Notes: generated by a model from the sequence alone, not told the origin. A stretch of 64,000 nucleotides of DNA from Vanessa cardui (GCF_905220365.1 NC_061153.1:2004001-2068000); one strand, 5' to 3'; counted from the stretch's first letter, positions 43,831 to 55,736 are shown. Numbers and translations: made by a program.

Positions 43831-46300
43831 CCCTTTATAACGCAACCTCGTAAAATTTATAAATTACCCAGTTTTATGGTAGTTTTCAATAAATTAAAAT
43901 ACACGTATTTTTTAATTTTTCTTTATTTTTATTAGAAAAGTACCAAAATGAAAAAAAGGGGAGTGTGACAGATATGTTACATTGACACAAACTGCTCCTT
44001 TAAGATGTATGGAAGGCCCTATAACAATTATTTTGTTTATTGTAGCATAACGCTACGCCACACTTTTCACACAGCGTTTGTGTTACGCCTCCACATTTAG
44101 GATATTTACACCTGATCCTTTTCTCAGCCCACACAGGCCAATGACCAACTTGGTCTTGGCGTACAGCTACCGGGGGCACATACTGAGCTGGACCTTTGCG
44201 CTTTTTGGCTTGAATTTCCGGCTCAATGTTTCTCCGTGTTATATTTGCCTTTGTCCCGATCTTACATAATACTGTACCAACCTCTTCTCGAAAATCGGCT
44301 GACGACAATATGTTCTCTTGCATGTTTTTGGTTTTATATACTCTCTTATATAGCAACCAGGCATTGGACATAGCAAGATCCAAAAAGTGGTAAAACATAC
44401 GAACCTGCCATCTTTTGCTTCGGAGTTTGATCTTATATCTTCCCATGATACTATCTATCAAATCAACGCCGCCCATATGACGGTTATATTCTCCGACTAT
44501 ATTTGGTCGATCAATGGTTATATAACATTTACGCACCTTATCATACCTTGAAACTTGAGCTTTAGGTAGTTCGCCTACAAAACTTGAAGCAAGTGTGACT
44601 ATTTTATTGTCTTTCTAGGCAACTGTAGAGATCTCTGTTCCTTCAATACTGCCAACATATTCAATTGAGTAGCCTCGATCTTTTTAGAGATCTCTTTATC
44701 CTGGGGGAGTTTGCAATCAGGTATGCGATTACGTCGTATTGTCCCAAGGCTAAGAATGCCTTCTTTGGCTAGATATTCCAAGAGTGCCAAAGATGTAAAA
44801 TAGTTATCGAAATAAAGGCGATAGTTTTGATTTCGCGGTATTTCACGAGAAAGTCTCACAACAACATTTGATGCAGCTCCTAAATCTGGTTCACCAGGCT
44901 CAACTTCATTTTCTGTTCCAGTTTCAGGCTCAAATTTGTATGCAAAACCGCTCACACCACTCAGTACATAAATTTTGTAGCCCCATTTATTTGGCTTCTT
45001 AGGGTTATACCTTTTCAAATTGTGTCTGGCTTTAGTTGAGCAAATTTGCTCATCCACACAAAGATACTTTTCCAGGGGCACATTCTGGCAGGTTTCATTT
45101 AGAGTTTGAATAACTGGCCTAATTTTGAAAAGACGGTCATGGTCGTTATGATCGCGAGGAACATTATTTGAATTGTCGTTGATATGTATAAATCGCCTTA
45201 TTTTTTCAAATTTATTTACTGGCATTGTGTCTTTTACAAGAGGTGTTCCTATGTTCCTGCTCCAATGTTTCGTAACTCTTGGAAGATGCACTAACGACAT
45301 GATGTATACAAGTCCAATGAATTGCTGCATATCTGTCTCTGTGACACGAAAAGTCTTACTTGGATCTTTTTGCACAATATATAGATTCGTTTGATTGGCA
45401 ATGTTTTCAATCAAGTTTTTTGGAAATATTTTGAAAAAGCACTGGATCGGAGTATCAAGGTCTAAGAAATCCGGGGACAAGGTCTCGTTACCTGTGAAAC
45501 GGAGTTGTTGCTCATTCAGTTCTAGGTTCCTCTTCCTCCAGCGTACATTCAGTTTTTGCCTGGTTTGACGGCGATTTGCTGATGATCCTGGTTGAGGAGA
45601 TGATCTTGACTGGGAAGAAGATGCAGCGGTGGGCGAATCCTGGGAAATATCATCATGATGCTCCAAACCTTCAATAATACTATTGATATCTAAACCCTCA
45701 ATATTTTCAGAAGCTTCATCATCACAAGGGAGGTCCAGATCTGGAATAAAATCTGGATCTGCAACGCTGTCGTCATCATCGTCCAATCCATCCTCACTAG
45801 CTTCATAATCAAAGAGAAACTGTTCGATTTCCTCTTCTCGCAGGTTTCGAGAAGTCATCCTGTAAAAATATCAAACAAAGGTCAATGTACTAAACGATAG
45901 GAAAGTCATTAGGCAATGTACCAGAAATGTCACAAACCATAATTCAATAATTTTATAACAAATTACTTAATTTTTACGCGTAGTTAATAACAAGTTATCT
46001 AAATTACATACTTACTTTTTAGTTTCACAGCACAGCTAGGTATTTTATCCAGTTTTTATATTTTTTTCGAATTTTTCAATCCTTACCCACTAACGTCTTT
46101 TAAAAACTGACGACATGAGAATTTCGAACCAACTTTGATACAAGTAACGCCATCTAGTTTGCATAAATGACACTAAGTATGTATCAAACGGTTTGTTACC
46201 GTCGTGACACAGTGAATTAAAATGGAATAAAACAACAACTTTAGATTTTTTGAGGAGTTGTTTTGTTTGTTACAGTTATGTCACATAGTGATATAAAGGG
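43831..46300 (-). mobile_element. piggyBac transposon, 2470 bp, TTAA target duplication
   Basis: TTAA at 43827-43830 and 46301-46304. Terminal inverted repeats start CCCTTTATAACGC (left) and CCCTTTATATCAC (right, reverse complement): 11 of 13 match. The size and one minus-strand transposase gene fit an autonomous-type piggyBac. I-2 coding sequence resumes on both sides, so this is the youngest layer of the nest. Confidence 0.95.
44000..45858 (-). pseudogene. piggyBac transposase, one frameshift and one nonsense codon
   Basis: 44599-45858 (419 codons) holds the acidic N-terminus, the block CVDEQICSTKARHNLKRY (first catalytic Asp) and LYFDNYFTSLALLEYL (second). 44000-44536 holds EYNRHMGGVDLIDSIMG with the third Asp, and the cysteine-rich C-terminal domain CKYPKCGG...LCEKCGVALC. 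Between them an A-run frameshift near 44675-44682 and a TAG replacing a likely Trp near 44621 break the gene. It catalyses cut-and-paste at TTAA when intact. Confidence 0.92.
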
Positions 46301-46304
46301 TTAA

Positions 46305-46623
46305 AAAAGAGCAATACACCACTTTGTTCCCTTTGTGGTATAGTTGAAGACACACATCACCTTTTAATGGAATGCAAGCGAAGTGAAATTATGCGGAAGA
46401 CACTTATTACAAATTATAATATAAATCTTGTAGATGTGGGTACATTTCAAATAATTCTTTCGTTACCGGTATCGGCAGTGGCAATATCTTAGTACCGACT
46501 AATTTTTAAAATCCTTAAGGAATAATAATTTTGTGTTTGTAGTTATAATTAGGATACGATGGGTCTGACATAATCTTCTGTAGATTCAAAGACCCTAAAT
46601 AAAAATAGAATAAAAAAAAAAAA
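46305..46623 (+). pseudogene. I-2 C-terminal zinc-finger region and 3' end
   Basis: After piggyBac the reading NTPLCSLCGIVEDTHHLLME is the CCHC motif at the end of I-type ORF2. A 3' UTR and an A-rich tail follow (about 46608-46623). The right TSD ATCTTTAAACGACA is at 46624-46637. Confidence 0.88.
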
Positions 46624-46637
46624 ATCTTTAAACGACA

Positions 46638-48102
46638 TTTCAAGGCTGAGCTACCGAGCGGCACTGGTGTTCGGATGCTGAACACTGAGCAACCAAAGTT
46701 AATGGCCGTTAAATTTTCCGCTAGCGATATAAGCAAAGTATTAAGTCGAATGGTGCGTGGTAAGTCGCCTGGTCACGATGGGCTGAGTGTTGAGCATCTG
46801 AAGTATGCTGGAGCTGATTTGACGAGAGTTCTCGCTATGTTTTTTAATTTATGTCTGAGCCACAGTTACCTGCCGGAGGATCTTATGCACACTGTAGTGG
46901 TACCAATATTGAAAAATAAAACAGGGGATGTATCGGATGTTGCGAATTATAGACCGATCTCACTAGCCACGGTCATAGCTAAAGTTTTGGACAGGCTGCT
47001 TGATGGACATTTGGAGAGGCATATTAAACTTCACGATTCTCAATTTGGCTTTAGACCCGGTCTTTCTACAGAGAGCGCCATCCTTTGCCTCAAGCAGACT
47101 GTACAGTACTATACATCTAGAAAAACTCCTGTATATGCCTGTTTTCTGGATCTATCTAGGGCTTTTGATACTATAGACTATGAGATACTATGGAATAAAC
47201 TCAGGAAGGAGACAGATGTACCCTTCGAAGTTACATCTGTTTTGCAATATTGGTACCACAACCAACGCAATGTAGTAAAATGGGCAGGCGAGCACTCGGA
47301 AATGTATGGGTTGGAGTGCGGTGTGAGACAAGGCGGCCTTACCTCGCCTCGCCTTTTTAATCTGTACATTAATGGGCTGCTTGCGACCTGGGTAATAGCG
47401 GTATCGGTTGTCACGTGGAGGGCGTCTGCGTAAATAACATCAGTTACGCTGACGATATGGTATTGATAAGTCCCTCAATCGGCGCGTTACGAAAATTATT
47501 AAGTATATGTGAGAGGTATGCTGATGCCCATGGACTGAGATACAACGCGAAAAAAAGTGAACTCCTGGTGTTTAAAGCTGGTAAGAAAGTTTATGCTAAT
47601 GTTCCACCTTTATATCTTGGTGGCACTGCTTTAAGAAGAGTAGAACGGTTTAAGTATCTGGGTCACTGGGTTTCAGACAACCTCAGCCATGACGAGGACT
47701 TGGAGCGAGAGCGCAGGGCGCTGGCCGTGCGCTGTAACATGCTGGCCCGAAGGTTTGCACGATGTACTGAGCGTGTAAAGATAACTTTGTTCAAGGCATA
47801 TTGCCAATCCTTCTACACCTGCAGCCTTTGGGTTAAGTATACGCAGCGCGCGTTCAGCGCTCTGCGAGTTCAGTACAACAATGCATTCAGAGTGCTGTTC
47901 GGATTGCCACGCTACTGTAGCGCCTCCGAAATGTTTGCTGAGAGACGTGTTGATAGCTTTTATGCTATTATTCGCAAGAGGAGTGCATCTGCGCTTCAGA
48001 AGGTTACGATCTAGCTCGAACGGCATTCTGTGTGCACTGGCTGACCGCTGGAGCTCGGAAATACTGCGCCACTGGATACGGCTATACGCTGTCTAAGAAT
48101 GG
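46638..48102 (+). pseudogene. CR1-1 RT domain
   Basis: Frame 46675-47433 carries SPGHDGLSVEHLKYAG, NYRPISLATVIAK, FGFRPGLSTES, CFLDLSRAFDTI and GVRQGGLTSPRLFNLY. A 1-nt frameshift near 47387 leads to 47415-48014 with the catalytic ISYADDMVLISPS, KYLGHWV and RCNMLARRFARCTE. A second frameshift near 47990 leads to the true end LADRWSSEILRHWIRLY (stop about 48100). CR1-like clade is inferred from RT blocks and tail. Confidence 0.85.
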
Positions 48103-48270
48103 CGATTTTTGTTTTTTGTGTTTGATTCTGTTTTGTTTTGTTTGTTTTTTACTATTTTTTATTATTATTTGTTTTTACTAACTTTAGTTATAAGGTTTCC
48201 ATGTAATACTAAAATTAAAATATGGACTATGTCTGAGACAAAATAAATTATTATAATTATTATTATTATT
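48103..48270 (+). repeat. CR1-1 3' UTR and (ATT)n tail
   Basis: AT-rich UTR ending in TTATTATTATTATT at about 48256-48270. A microsatellite tail instead of poly(A) fits the CR1/L2 group. Piggybac-type coding sequence begins immediately after. Confidence 0.75.
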
Positions 48271-49812
48271 CCGTTTTTTTCCATACCTGTTTTCTGCTTC
48301 AACTATTTCTGGGTGATGCAATGTGGACAACATCAACACTTGTCTTTTATCTTTCCAATGACTGACGTAAACTTTCCCTTTGCGCAACCAAATATATTCA
48401 TCCTTCTTCAACTTTTTCTTTGCTATAAAAGTAGGGTTACCCGTTCTATTAGATCTCAAAGTACCAGTCGTGTGGGTTTTTAAATCCAAAAGCTTCTCAG
48501 ATAGAGGCACTGAATTATAGAAGTTATCCATATATAACTCGTGACCTTTTAGTAAATAAGGTCTCATTAACCGCAAGACGAGATTTTCCAACTTCGTGCC
48601 AGTCCTGTCGGAATCATCAACATCCTGATTTCCACTGTACATTTTTATATTTAGCACATAGCCGTCATGAGACGTCAAAACATAAAATTTTATACCATAT
48701 TTGGTCTTTTTACTTTTCATATAGGTCCTAAAGGCCGGACGTCCCCTATATAACATGAGAGATTCATCTAGTGATAATTCTTTCTCCGGATAGTAAACAT
48801 GTTGAAAATTTTGAGTTATTATATCAATAAATCCATTTATTTTTTCAGATCCTTTGGCCTCTAGTTCTGAAGCACAGAGGCAGCGTAAAATTTGCTCATA
48901 CCTCCGACCTGACATAATGGAGCTAAATAAGGGGTGATAATATAAAACATCACGTTGTGAAAATAGTTTACGTTTATCGGGTACATTTATATGTCCCGAA
49001 AGTAAAGAAAGACCCAAAAACTTTCTCATCTCTTCTTCATTCGTTTCATGATAAATTTGATGGCGGGAAAATCTCGTATGGGGTCTATTTTGACTTGCCA
49101 GAGATTTTCCGTAGGCATTAGTACGGTCAACTAAATATTTAACAATGTTTGGTGTAAATATCAGATCGAAAATATCTCGTTCTGTAGTAGTTTCATCTAT
49201 GGGGATACGTGGGCCAGTTAAACAGGAATCAAAATTAAAATCAGGTATAGGGGCAAGTGATTCTTCCCAGTCTGCATCTAAAGGAGGTTGTGTAGTTTGC
49301 TCAGATGTACCTTGGTCTTGTACGTGAAGTACCGGGCTACTATTTACCTCTCGGGTGATGGGTTCATTTGACGAATATTCGGCTGTCGTATTTGTTTCAA
49401 GCAGGGAAGGGGATGTAGCAGCGGATCGCTGAGCATTTTCATGATTATTCAAAGAGGTGCAGATGCCTGGAACAGGAGAGCTGTCGTGGAGAGGAAGGGG
49501 TAACCCAAGAGTCCTGTACAGTGAGTGAGCCGAATGGAATATATTTTCATCGTCATCACTATTTTCGATAACAGACTCATCATTTGAACTATCACTTCGT
49601 ATCGTGACAGCCTTAACTTTCATTCGGGGAAATATTTCCAATTCGGAGTCACTGCTACTGTCTTCCATTCTTGATTCATAGTTTTTGTCGGAACCGTACT
49701 CACCCTCCTCATCAGTGAATGGGTCGTGGTAGCTTTCTCCTTCTTCGAACTCATCAAAAAGGTGTGAACGGGAAGCAGCTTCACCCTTCTTACGTTTTGG
49801 TGGCATCTGCAA
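48271..49812 (-). pseudogene. Second piggyBac-type transposase, C-terminus lost
   Basis: About 512 genuine codons: acidic/serine-rich N-terminus (1-200), then the DDE region with LSLDESLMLYRGRPAFRTYM (first Asp), MDNFYNSVPLSEKLL (second Asp) and GTLRSNRTGNP. The third Asp block and the cysteine-rich tail are missing. From 48270 the frame reads into the antisense CR1-1 tail, giving an Asn-rich false ending. It differs clearly from the 44-46 kb transposase, so it is another family (PGBD4-like). Confidence 0.88.
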
Positions 49813-50144
49813 CGATAAATAGTAAAATTATATTTACACTAATAAAATAATATAAATATCACATACCTACATAAATAAATAGTGCCATTAGAATCGTAAA
49901 TAAGTAATTTACGTAAAAAATTATAATATAAACACACATTTGCCGTCATATTTACCTTTTTATTGATACGAAAATCACTAGACAGCGCTCCCGTGACACA
50001 CACCAACGCGAAGCGCGCGCGCCGTGACACTGGCCTTGAGACGCCAAATAACAATAATGTATCGGTCACGCCCACAAGCGGGATGTCATACACGTATGTG
50101 TGAGTAAACTCGTAAACGCATTTGTACTAAATGTTACCTAGAAG
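49813..50144. other. Upstream flank of second piggyBac-type gene
   Basis: AT-rich then GC-richer around 49980-50060 (CGCGAAGCGCGCGCG). No TTAA-anchored terminal repeat could be found, so the transposon end is unresolved. Confidence 0.4.
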
Positions 50145-51708
50145 TTGTGTTATGACACGAATCTTTTAAAGAGCAAGTGCGTTCTGACACCTGATCACGT
50201 GGCTTCTTATATTGCTATGAAAATCGGAGCGGCTACAGACGGGAAGGGTAGTTTTTATGAATTGAAATTGATCGGCCACAGACGTGTTGTCATATTACTT
50301 ATGACTAAAATTACGGCTGTGGACGGGATGTCCGTGAATGTGTTAAGTGAATTTAGTTGTTGTCTTAGTGAAATCATAGCTATATGTGAAAATGTTGGTA
50401 CGGAATCTGTGTTCATACTGGGCGATTTCAATGCACATCCCGGTGAACGCTTTGCACGTGAGCTCTTATCTGTGTGTGCCGAGCAACATTGGTCATGTGT
50501 AGACATCGAGTTGTTGCCACGGGATACGTATACTTTGTGTGCCGCGAGACAATTAATTGTAAAAGCGTCAGTTATGTATGATGTGTACGCGTCTGATCAC
50601 ATTCCTGTAACTATAGAATGTAATTTAAACTTAATTACGCCTAGATTGAGGTCGATAACTTACAAATGTAATAAAGTTATTTGGGGTGACAGAAATAGTA
50701 ATAAAATTATTGAATATACGAACTATTGTCATTGTAAATTAGAAAGTTTGAACTTTCCTATAGAACTTAGTAAGTGTGAACTTAGTGCATGTTCTGATAC
50801 CTCCCACTGCGCACTGTTGAGCCAGATGTATGCCAATTTGATTAATATATTTACAGAAGGTGCTAAGATTACCTATGTCGGTTGTACGAAATCACTGAAT
50901 AAAAGAAAGCATGTGCCAGGCTGGAATAAATATGTACGTGGCGCTCATGAGGAGGCTCGACTATGGTATCAGATGTGGCTGTTATATAATAAACCTAAAA
51001 GCGGATATATCTATGAGAACATGTGTAAATATCGAAATAATTTTAAGAACCAACTTAAATATTGTGAAGACAATGAACAACAAATAAAAATGGATATACT
51101 AGCCAAGAATCACTCAAATAAAGAGTTTAGATCATTTTGGAAGTCCACGAACAGCCTTAGTCCAAAGTTGAGTCGCCCTGTGAGCGTAGCGGGAGTCTCA
51201 GGTTCAATAAACATAGCCAATATATTTAAACGACATTTTAAAGTCGACTCACCCCTCGGGAAATCGGCTCAGTTGTTTGATGCAGGGTATGTTAGGTGAC
51301 AGTACAGTCAAATTCACCGAAAAGGAGATTGCGACAGTAATATCGCAAATGAAAAGAGGTAAGTCACCTGGCCATGATGGTCTTAGCATCGAGCACTTGA
51401 AATACGCAGGTATACATCTACCGCGGGTGTTGGCTATGTTTTTCAACCTTTGCTTGAGTCACTGCTATTTGCCAGATGACCTCATGTACACGATGGTTAT
51501 ACCAATTGTCAAAAACAAAACTGGGGATGTTTCGGACATTTCCAATTACAGGCCAATATCGCTAGCGACTATTGTAGCCAAAGTGCTGGACAGTCTGCTT
51601 GATAAACAACTTATAAAACATACTGAGATACACGATAATCAATTTGGTTTTAAGCCGGGACTATCAACGGAGAGTGCAATATTATGTCTCGAACAGACTG
51701 TCCAGTAA
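50145..51708 (+). pseudogene. CR1-2 endonuclease and RT fingers
   Basis: Frame 50145-51299: truncated APE endonuclease with SVFILGDFNAHPGERF and ASDHIPVTIECN, then a helical linker. A 1-nt frameshift near 51284 leads to 51277-51708 with SPGHDGLSIEHLKYAG, NYRPISLATIVAK and FGFKPGLSTESAILC. The ORF stops at EQTVQ, where a Daphne-like element is inserted. It continues at 56036. Confidence 0.88.
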
Positions 51709-52390
51709 AGAACAAGACATTAGATTGTCTTCGATTATTACTGCGATGAATGAATTAAAAACTCAAAATTCGGAAATTAAAACAGCCGTTGAGTTTATGT
51801 CGCAAAAATATGACGAAGTACTAATAAAGATAAATACTTTGGAGGAGGAGCGAAAAAATACTTCTAAAAAAATCCGAGAACTTGAGAACAAAATTGAGAA
51901 TTTAGAAAGAAATACTAGAGCGACCTGTATAGAATTGAGAAATATCCCGCAAAAATCGAATGAAAATAAAGAGTTACTAGCAGAGGTTATTGAATCGACA
52001 GCGAAGGTTATAAACGTAAATTTACAACGCTCAGATATAAAGAACGTTTTTAGAATAAATACTAAAACGGATAGTAAGCCAATTATTTGTCAGTTGTCAT
52101 CTGTTTTACTGAAGGATCAATTTTTGAAATCTTTTAAAAAATACAATAAAGATAATGTCTCAAAGCTAAATACGAAAAATGTTAATATCCAAGGCGTCTC
52201 CAGGCAGATATATCTTTCGGAAAATCTTACGGCCCCTGCAAGAAGGCTCTTTTCTATGGCAAGGGAGGCTGCAAAAGAAAAAGGCTACTTATTTTGCTGG
52301 ACGTCTTCAGGTAGAATATTTGTGCGTAAGAACGAAGGTACACCACACATTATTATAAAGAGTGACAGTGATATACAACGCATTATTTGA
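51709..52390 (+). pseudogene. Daphne-like ORF1, N-terminally truncated
   Basis: About 225 codons belong to the element; the codons before 51709 come from CR1-2. A long coiled coil (LEEERKNTSKKIRELENKIE) is followed by an RRM-like part (IELRNIPQKSNENKELL, DIKNVFRIN) and a C-terminal domain (LSENLTAPARRLFSMAREAA, GYLFCWTSSGRIFVRK). The last part resembles the C-terminal domain of baculovirus FP25K-like proteins, a similarity known for such insect ORF1 proteins. Role: RNA binding. Confidence 0.82.
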
Positions 52391-52775
52391 CTAGCTTTTA
52401 AATTATGCATGTCTCTTACTATTTTATATAACTATTTTAAGGTTTACTTTTTTCCATTGTATTTTAAAACAATATGTCTCATTAATACACTACAGTGTAA
52501 AATTATAGTTGAAGTTTATATCCAGACCAATTTAATTACTAAGAAATATTGCAAACATTGCTCAAAAATATTATTTAACAGTTTCTATGAACTACATGCA
52601 TGTAAAAACCCCAAAACTCACAATATACGATACATATACTACACATTTTTAACATACAAAACGTCATTTCTTGAATATACGTTTAAACGAATACACTACA
52701 ATATTATTGATTTCCTAGATTCCCGAAAACATTATCATCGTTTACCTTTTATACTTTACATTCGATAACTTATTT
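52391..52775 (+). other. Inter-ORF spacer of the Daphne-like element
   Basis: AT-rich 385 nt between ORF1 and ORF2. An open frame (52409-52768) exists but its composition is low-complexity and it has no recognisable motif. Confidence 0.5.
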
Positions 52776-55736
52776 ATGACGGACATAGAAAAATCTGGTA
52801 ATATATGCTGTACACGAATTGATTATCCGGAAAATTATAATACAGCACTAGAAACACGGTATTGTAGTCGAAACTCTCTATCAGTTCTCACTGTAAACAT
52901 ACGAAGCATTAACTCTAACTTTGATCTTTTCCTATTATTTCTCTCTAGATTCAATATGTGTATAGATGTTCTTGTATTAACCGAGTGTTGGACAAATAAT
53001 AATTTCACATCCCCCAGAATTGCTAGCTACAACATGTATCGAACTGAGATAAGTCTAAACAAGAATGATGGAGTCGTTGTTTACGTTAATGAAAACATTA
53101 AATCGTCTTGCCACGAGCCTGATTGTATAGAAGGGAACTGCATTATAATTGATATCGAAGATCAAACATCACTTATATGTACATATCGCCCCCCTTGTTT
53201 TCATAACCCTGGTAACTACATAAATTCATTAGATAAAATCTTGGCTACACGTAAATCGAAAAATAATTTAATTTTGACTGGAGACATCAATCTGGATATC
53301 CTACCTCAGTGTATAAATGGATATGGTGAAACTTATCTCGATCTAATGGCTATGTATGGTCTGAGGCAGGGTATTAATTGTCCTACCAGACAAAAAACTT
53401 GTTTAGACCATTTTATGGTAAAAACAAAAGCTACTTCTTTTACTTTTGTCTTTAATGAATTAACAGACCACTCACCTATCCTATTATATATTGATTATAC
53501 TGAAATTAATACACAGTCACTAAGTAAATATAAAACGAATGTTAGTCTAGATGGAGTCAGCAAATTGCTAGAATTGGAATCATGGGGTGATCTTTATTCT
53601 GAAACAGACGTAAACGAAGTAACACGATTACTAACGTGTAAATTAGAAAACGCAATTACCGCTAACACGACTGTTAACAAAGTGTGTAAACGTAGAATGC
53701 CACTTAAACCATGGATTACTGTTGGGGTAGTTAAATCGATACGAAAACGAGATAACTTACATAAACAAATAAGAAAAAACAGTGACAACGAAGACCTAAA
53801 AAAGAAATATATTTTATATAGAAATACCCTTAAGAAAATTATAAAAATGCTAAAACAACAGTACTACAAACAAAAATTACAACTAAATAAAGGTAATATT
53901 CGTAAGACTTGGGATATTATGAAGGAAGTATGTGATATTAATAAGTCAAAAGTTTCTTCTACTGAGCTGTTACAACTAAGTTCAACTCCAATAGACTCCC
54001 TTAACCATGTGAATATTTTTTTTACATCTGTGGGTGCTAACTTGGCGAGGAAAATACTCGAAAAGTTAAATACTGATGATGCTAGTCTTGCTAAGAAAGC
54101 CAAATCCCATACTACACCGTTAAATTCTATGTTGCTGTATCTAACAAACCCAAATGAAGTCGTAAGCATTATAAATAATTTAAAAACAAACACAGCTCCA
54201 GGTATTGATAAAATAACAACTTCATTACTCAAAAAATGTAGACATATTTTAGCCAAACCGTTGTCATATTTAATCAACTTGAGTTTTGAGTCCGGTGTAT
54301 TTCCAAAAACATTTAAAAATGCCGTCGTATGTCCCATTTACAAGACAGGCGATAAAAAAGAACCAACAAATTATAGACCCATTTCATTGCTAAGCACACT
54401 TTCGAAAGTTTTAGAAAAAGCTGTTAACAAAAGATTAAGTGGATACTTAGAAAATAATAATTGCTTGTCGAGTAATCAATATGGTTTTCGGAGCTCACGT
54501 TCAACAGATGAGGCTGTGCTACATTTATCGTCAAAAATTACCTCATACCTTGATAATAAAGAGAAATGTCTGGGAATATTTCTGGATCTGCAAAAGGCAT
54601 TCGATACCGTATCAATTCCGATCTTATTAACTCGTCTTGAGAACATCGGAATTCGTGGTAATGTCCTTTCGTGGTTTCAGGACTATCTCACCGGTCGTAA
54701 GCAATGCATAAAAGTAGAGAACCATATCAGCAAGTTTAGTACGATCACTTACGGCGTACCACAAGGTAGTACTCTAGGTCCAACCTTGTTTTTGGTCTAT
54801 ATCAACGAACTATGTAACATCAATTTAAAAGGCGCAGATATTCAAATGTTTGCCGATGACACGGTCATTTTTTTTCATTCCCCGTCTTCATGGTCAAATG
54901 TACATAATTTAGCTGAGAATGGGCTTTCTGTCGTTACTTCCTGGCTGGAGGACAATCTCTTAACACTAAACATTAAAAAGTCCAACTATATTATTTTTGG
55001 TAAAACCAAGGCCTCCATGCCCATGGACTCTAAAATATGCACTCATATATATCCATGCAACCGAAACAGTAACGAATCACGTCTGCATTGTTCTTGTATG
55101 ACATTGTCTCGAGTATCGGACATCAAATACCTTGGCATCAATATTGATGAAACACTTAGCTGGAAGAATCATATAACACCGGTTTCAAAAAGAACAAGGA
55201 AGCTTATATACATATTTAAGAATTTAAGGCAGTTTGCTGATCTACCTCTCTTAATAAATACATACAAAGCTCTAGCAGAATGCATATTTACCTACTGCAT
55301 ATGTTCATGGGGTGCCGCTGCTACATCACATTTACTAGAAGCGGAACGAGCCCAAAGAGCACTCCTTAAGGTGATCATGCACTTGCCATACCAACACCCA
55401 ACCCTAGATGTTTATAAAAAGGCGGGTGTATTGTCGGTTCGAAAGCTTTTTGTCTACCTAAGTATACAAAAATATCATAAAACTGTTGTACCGCTTTTAC
55501 CCACCAATAATAATAGAAGGGATTGCTTTCCTCTCCGCAAAGTAAAAAGTAAATTTGCACAAAAACAGTACACTAATCTAGCTCCTAGGTTATATAAAAG
55601 GTTTAATGAAAGTTTAAAATGTCAAAATTTAAAAATAAAAAATCTGACCAGTTATAATTTGAAAGATAAAACTAAAACATGGTTGAAACAGTTTAACTAC
55701 TATGAAACAGAAAAACTATTAAATATTGATAAATAA
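52776..55736 (+). CDS. Daphne/CR1-like ORF2: APE endonuclease and reverse transcriptase, intact
   Basis: 986 codons with no break. Endonuclease: TVNIRSINSNFD (residue ~40), VLTECW (~70), CTYRPP, LTGDINLDIL (~167), KTCLDHFMV and LTDHSPI (~230). RT: NTAPGIDKITTSLL, NYRPISLLSTLSK, YGFRSSRSTDEA, FLDLQKAFDTV, GVPQGSTLGPTLFLVYIN (~660), catalytic MFADDTVIFF (~690), KYLGINIDETLSW. The start ATG is chosen because it lies at 52776 after in-frame stops; a later Met is possible. All expected catalytic positions are filled. Inference: recent insertion, perhaps still competent in trans. Confidence 0.93.
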   Translation: MTDIEKSGNICCTRIDYPENYNTALETRYCSRNSLSVLTVNIRSINSNFDLFLLFLSRFNMCIDVLVLTECWTNNNFTSPRIASYNMYRTEISLNKNDGVVVYVNENIKSSCHEPDCIEGNCIIIDIEDQTSLICTYRPPCFHNPGNYINSLDKILATRKSKNNLILTGDINLDILPQCINGYGETYLDLMAMYGLRQGINCPTRQKTCLDHFMVKTKATSFTFVFNELTDHSPILLYIDYTEINTQSLSKYKTNVSLDGVSKLLELESWGDLYSETDVNEVTRLLTCKLENAITANTTVNKVCKRRMPLKPWITVGVVKSIRKRDNLHKQIRKNSDNEDLKKKYILYRNTLKKIIKMLKQQYYKQKLQLNKGNIRKTWDIMKEVCDINKSKVSSTELLQLSSTPIDSLNHVNIFFTSVGANLARKILEKLNTDDASLAKKAKSHTTPLNSMLLYLTNPNEVVSIINNLKTNTAPGIDKITTSLLKKCRHILAKPLSYLINLSFESGVFPKTFKNAVVCPIYKTGDKKEPTNYRPISLLSTLSKVLEKAVNKRLSGYLENNNCLSSNQYGFRSSRSTDEAVLHLSSKITSYLDNKEKCLGIFLDLQKAFDTVSIPILLTRLENIGIRGNVLSWFQDYLTGRKQCIKVENHISKFSTITYGVPQGSTLGPTLFLVYINELCNINLKGADIQMFADDTVIFFHSPSSWSNVHNLAENGLSVVTSWLEDNLLTLNIKKSNYIIFGKTKASMPMDSKICTHIYPCNRNSNESRLHCSCMTLSRVSDIKYLGINIDETLSWKNHITPVSKRTRKLIYIFKNLRQFADLPLLINTYKALAECIFTYCICSWGAAATSHLLEAERAQRALLKVIMHLPYQHPTLDVYKKAGVLSVRKLFVYLSIQKYHKTVVPLLPTNNNRRDCFPLRKVKSKFAQKQYTNLAPRLYKRFNESLKCQNLKIKNLTSYNLKDKTKTWLKQFNYYETEKLLNIDK

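Noticed and set aside
42978..43853. Host RNase H gene
   Set aside because: RNase H domain follows an I-like RT thumb, with a TSD and a CCHC tail beyond piggyBac, so it is element-derived.
48271..49812. Domesticated piggyBac-derived host gene
   Set aside because: Long ORF, but the third catalytic block is missing and the end reads into a LINE tail; no intron or conservation evidence.
52409..52768. 119-aa open frame before Daphne-like ORF2
   Set aside because: Lies exactly in the inter-ORF spacer, has odd composition and no motif.
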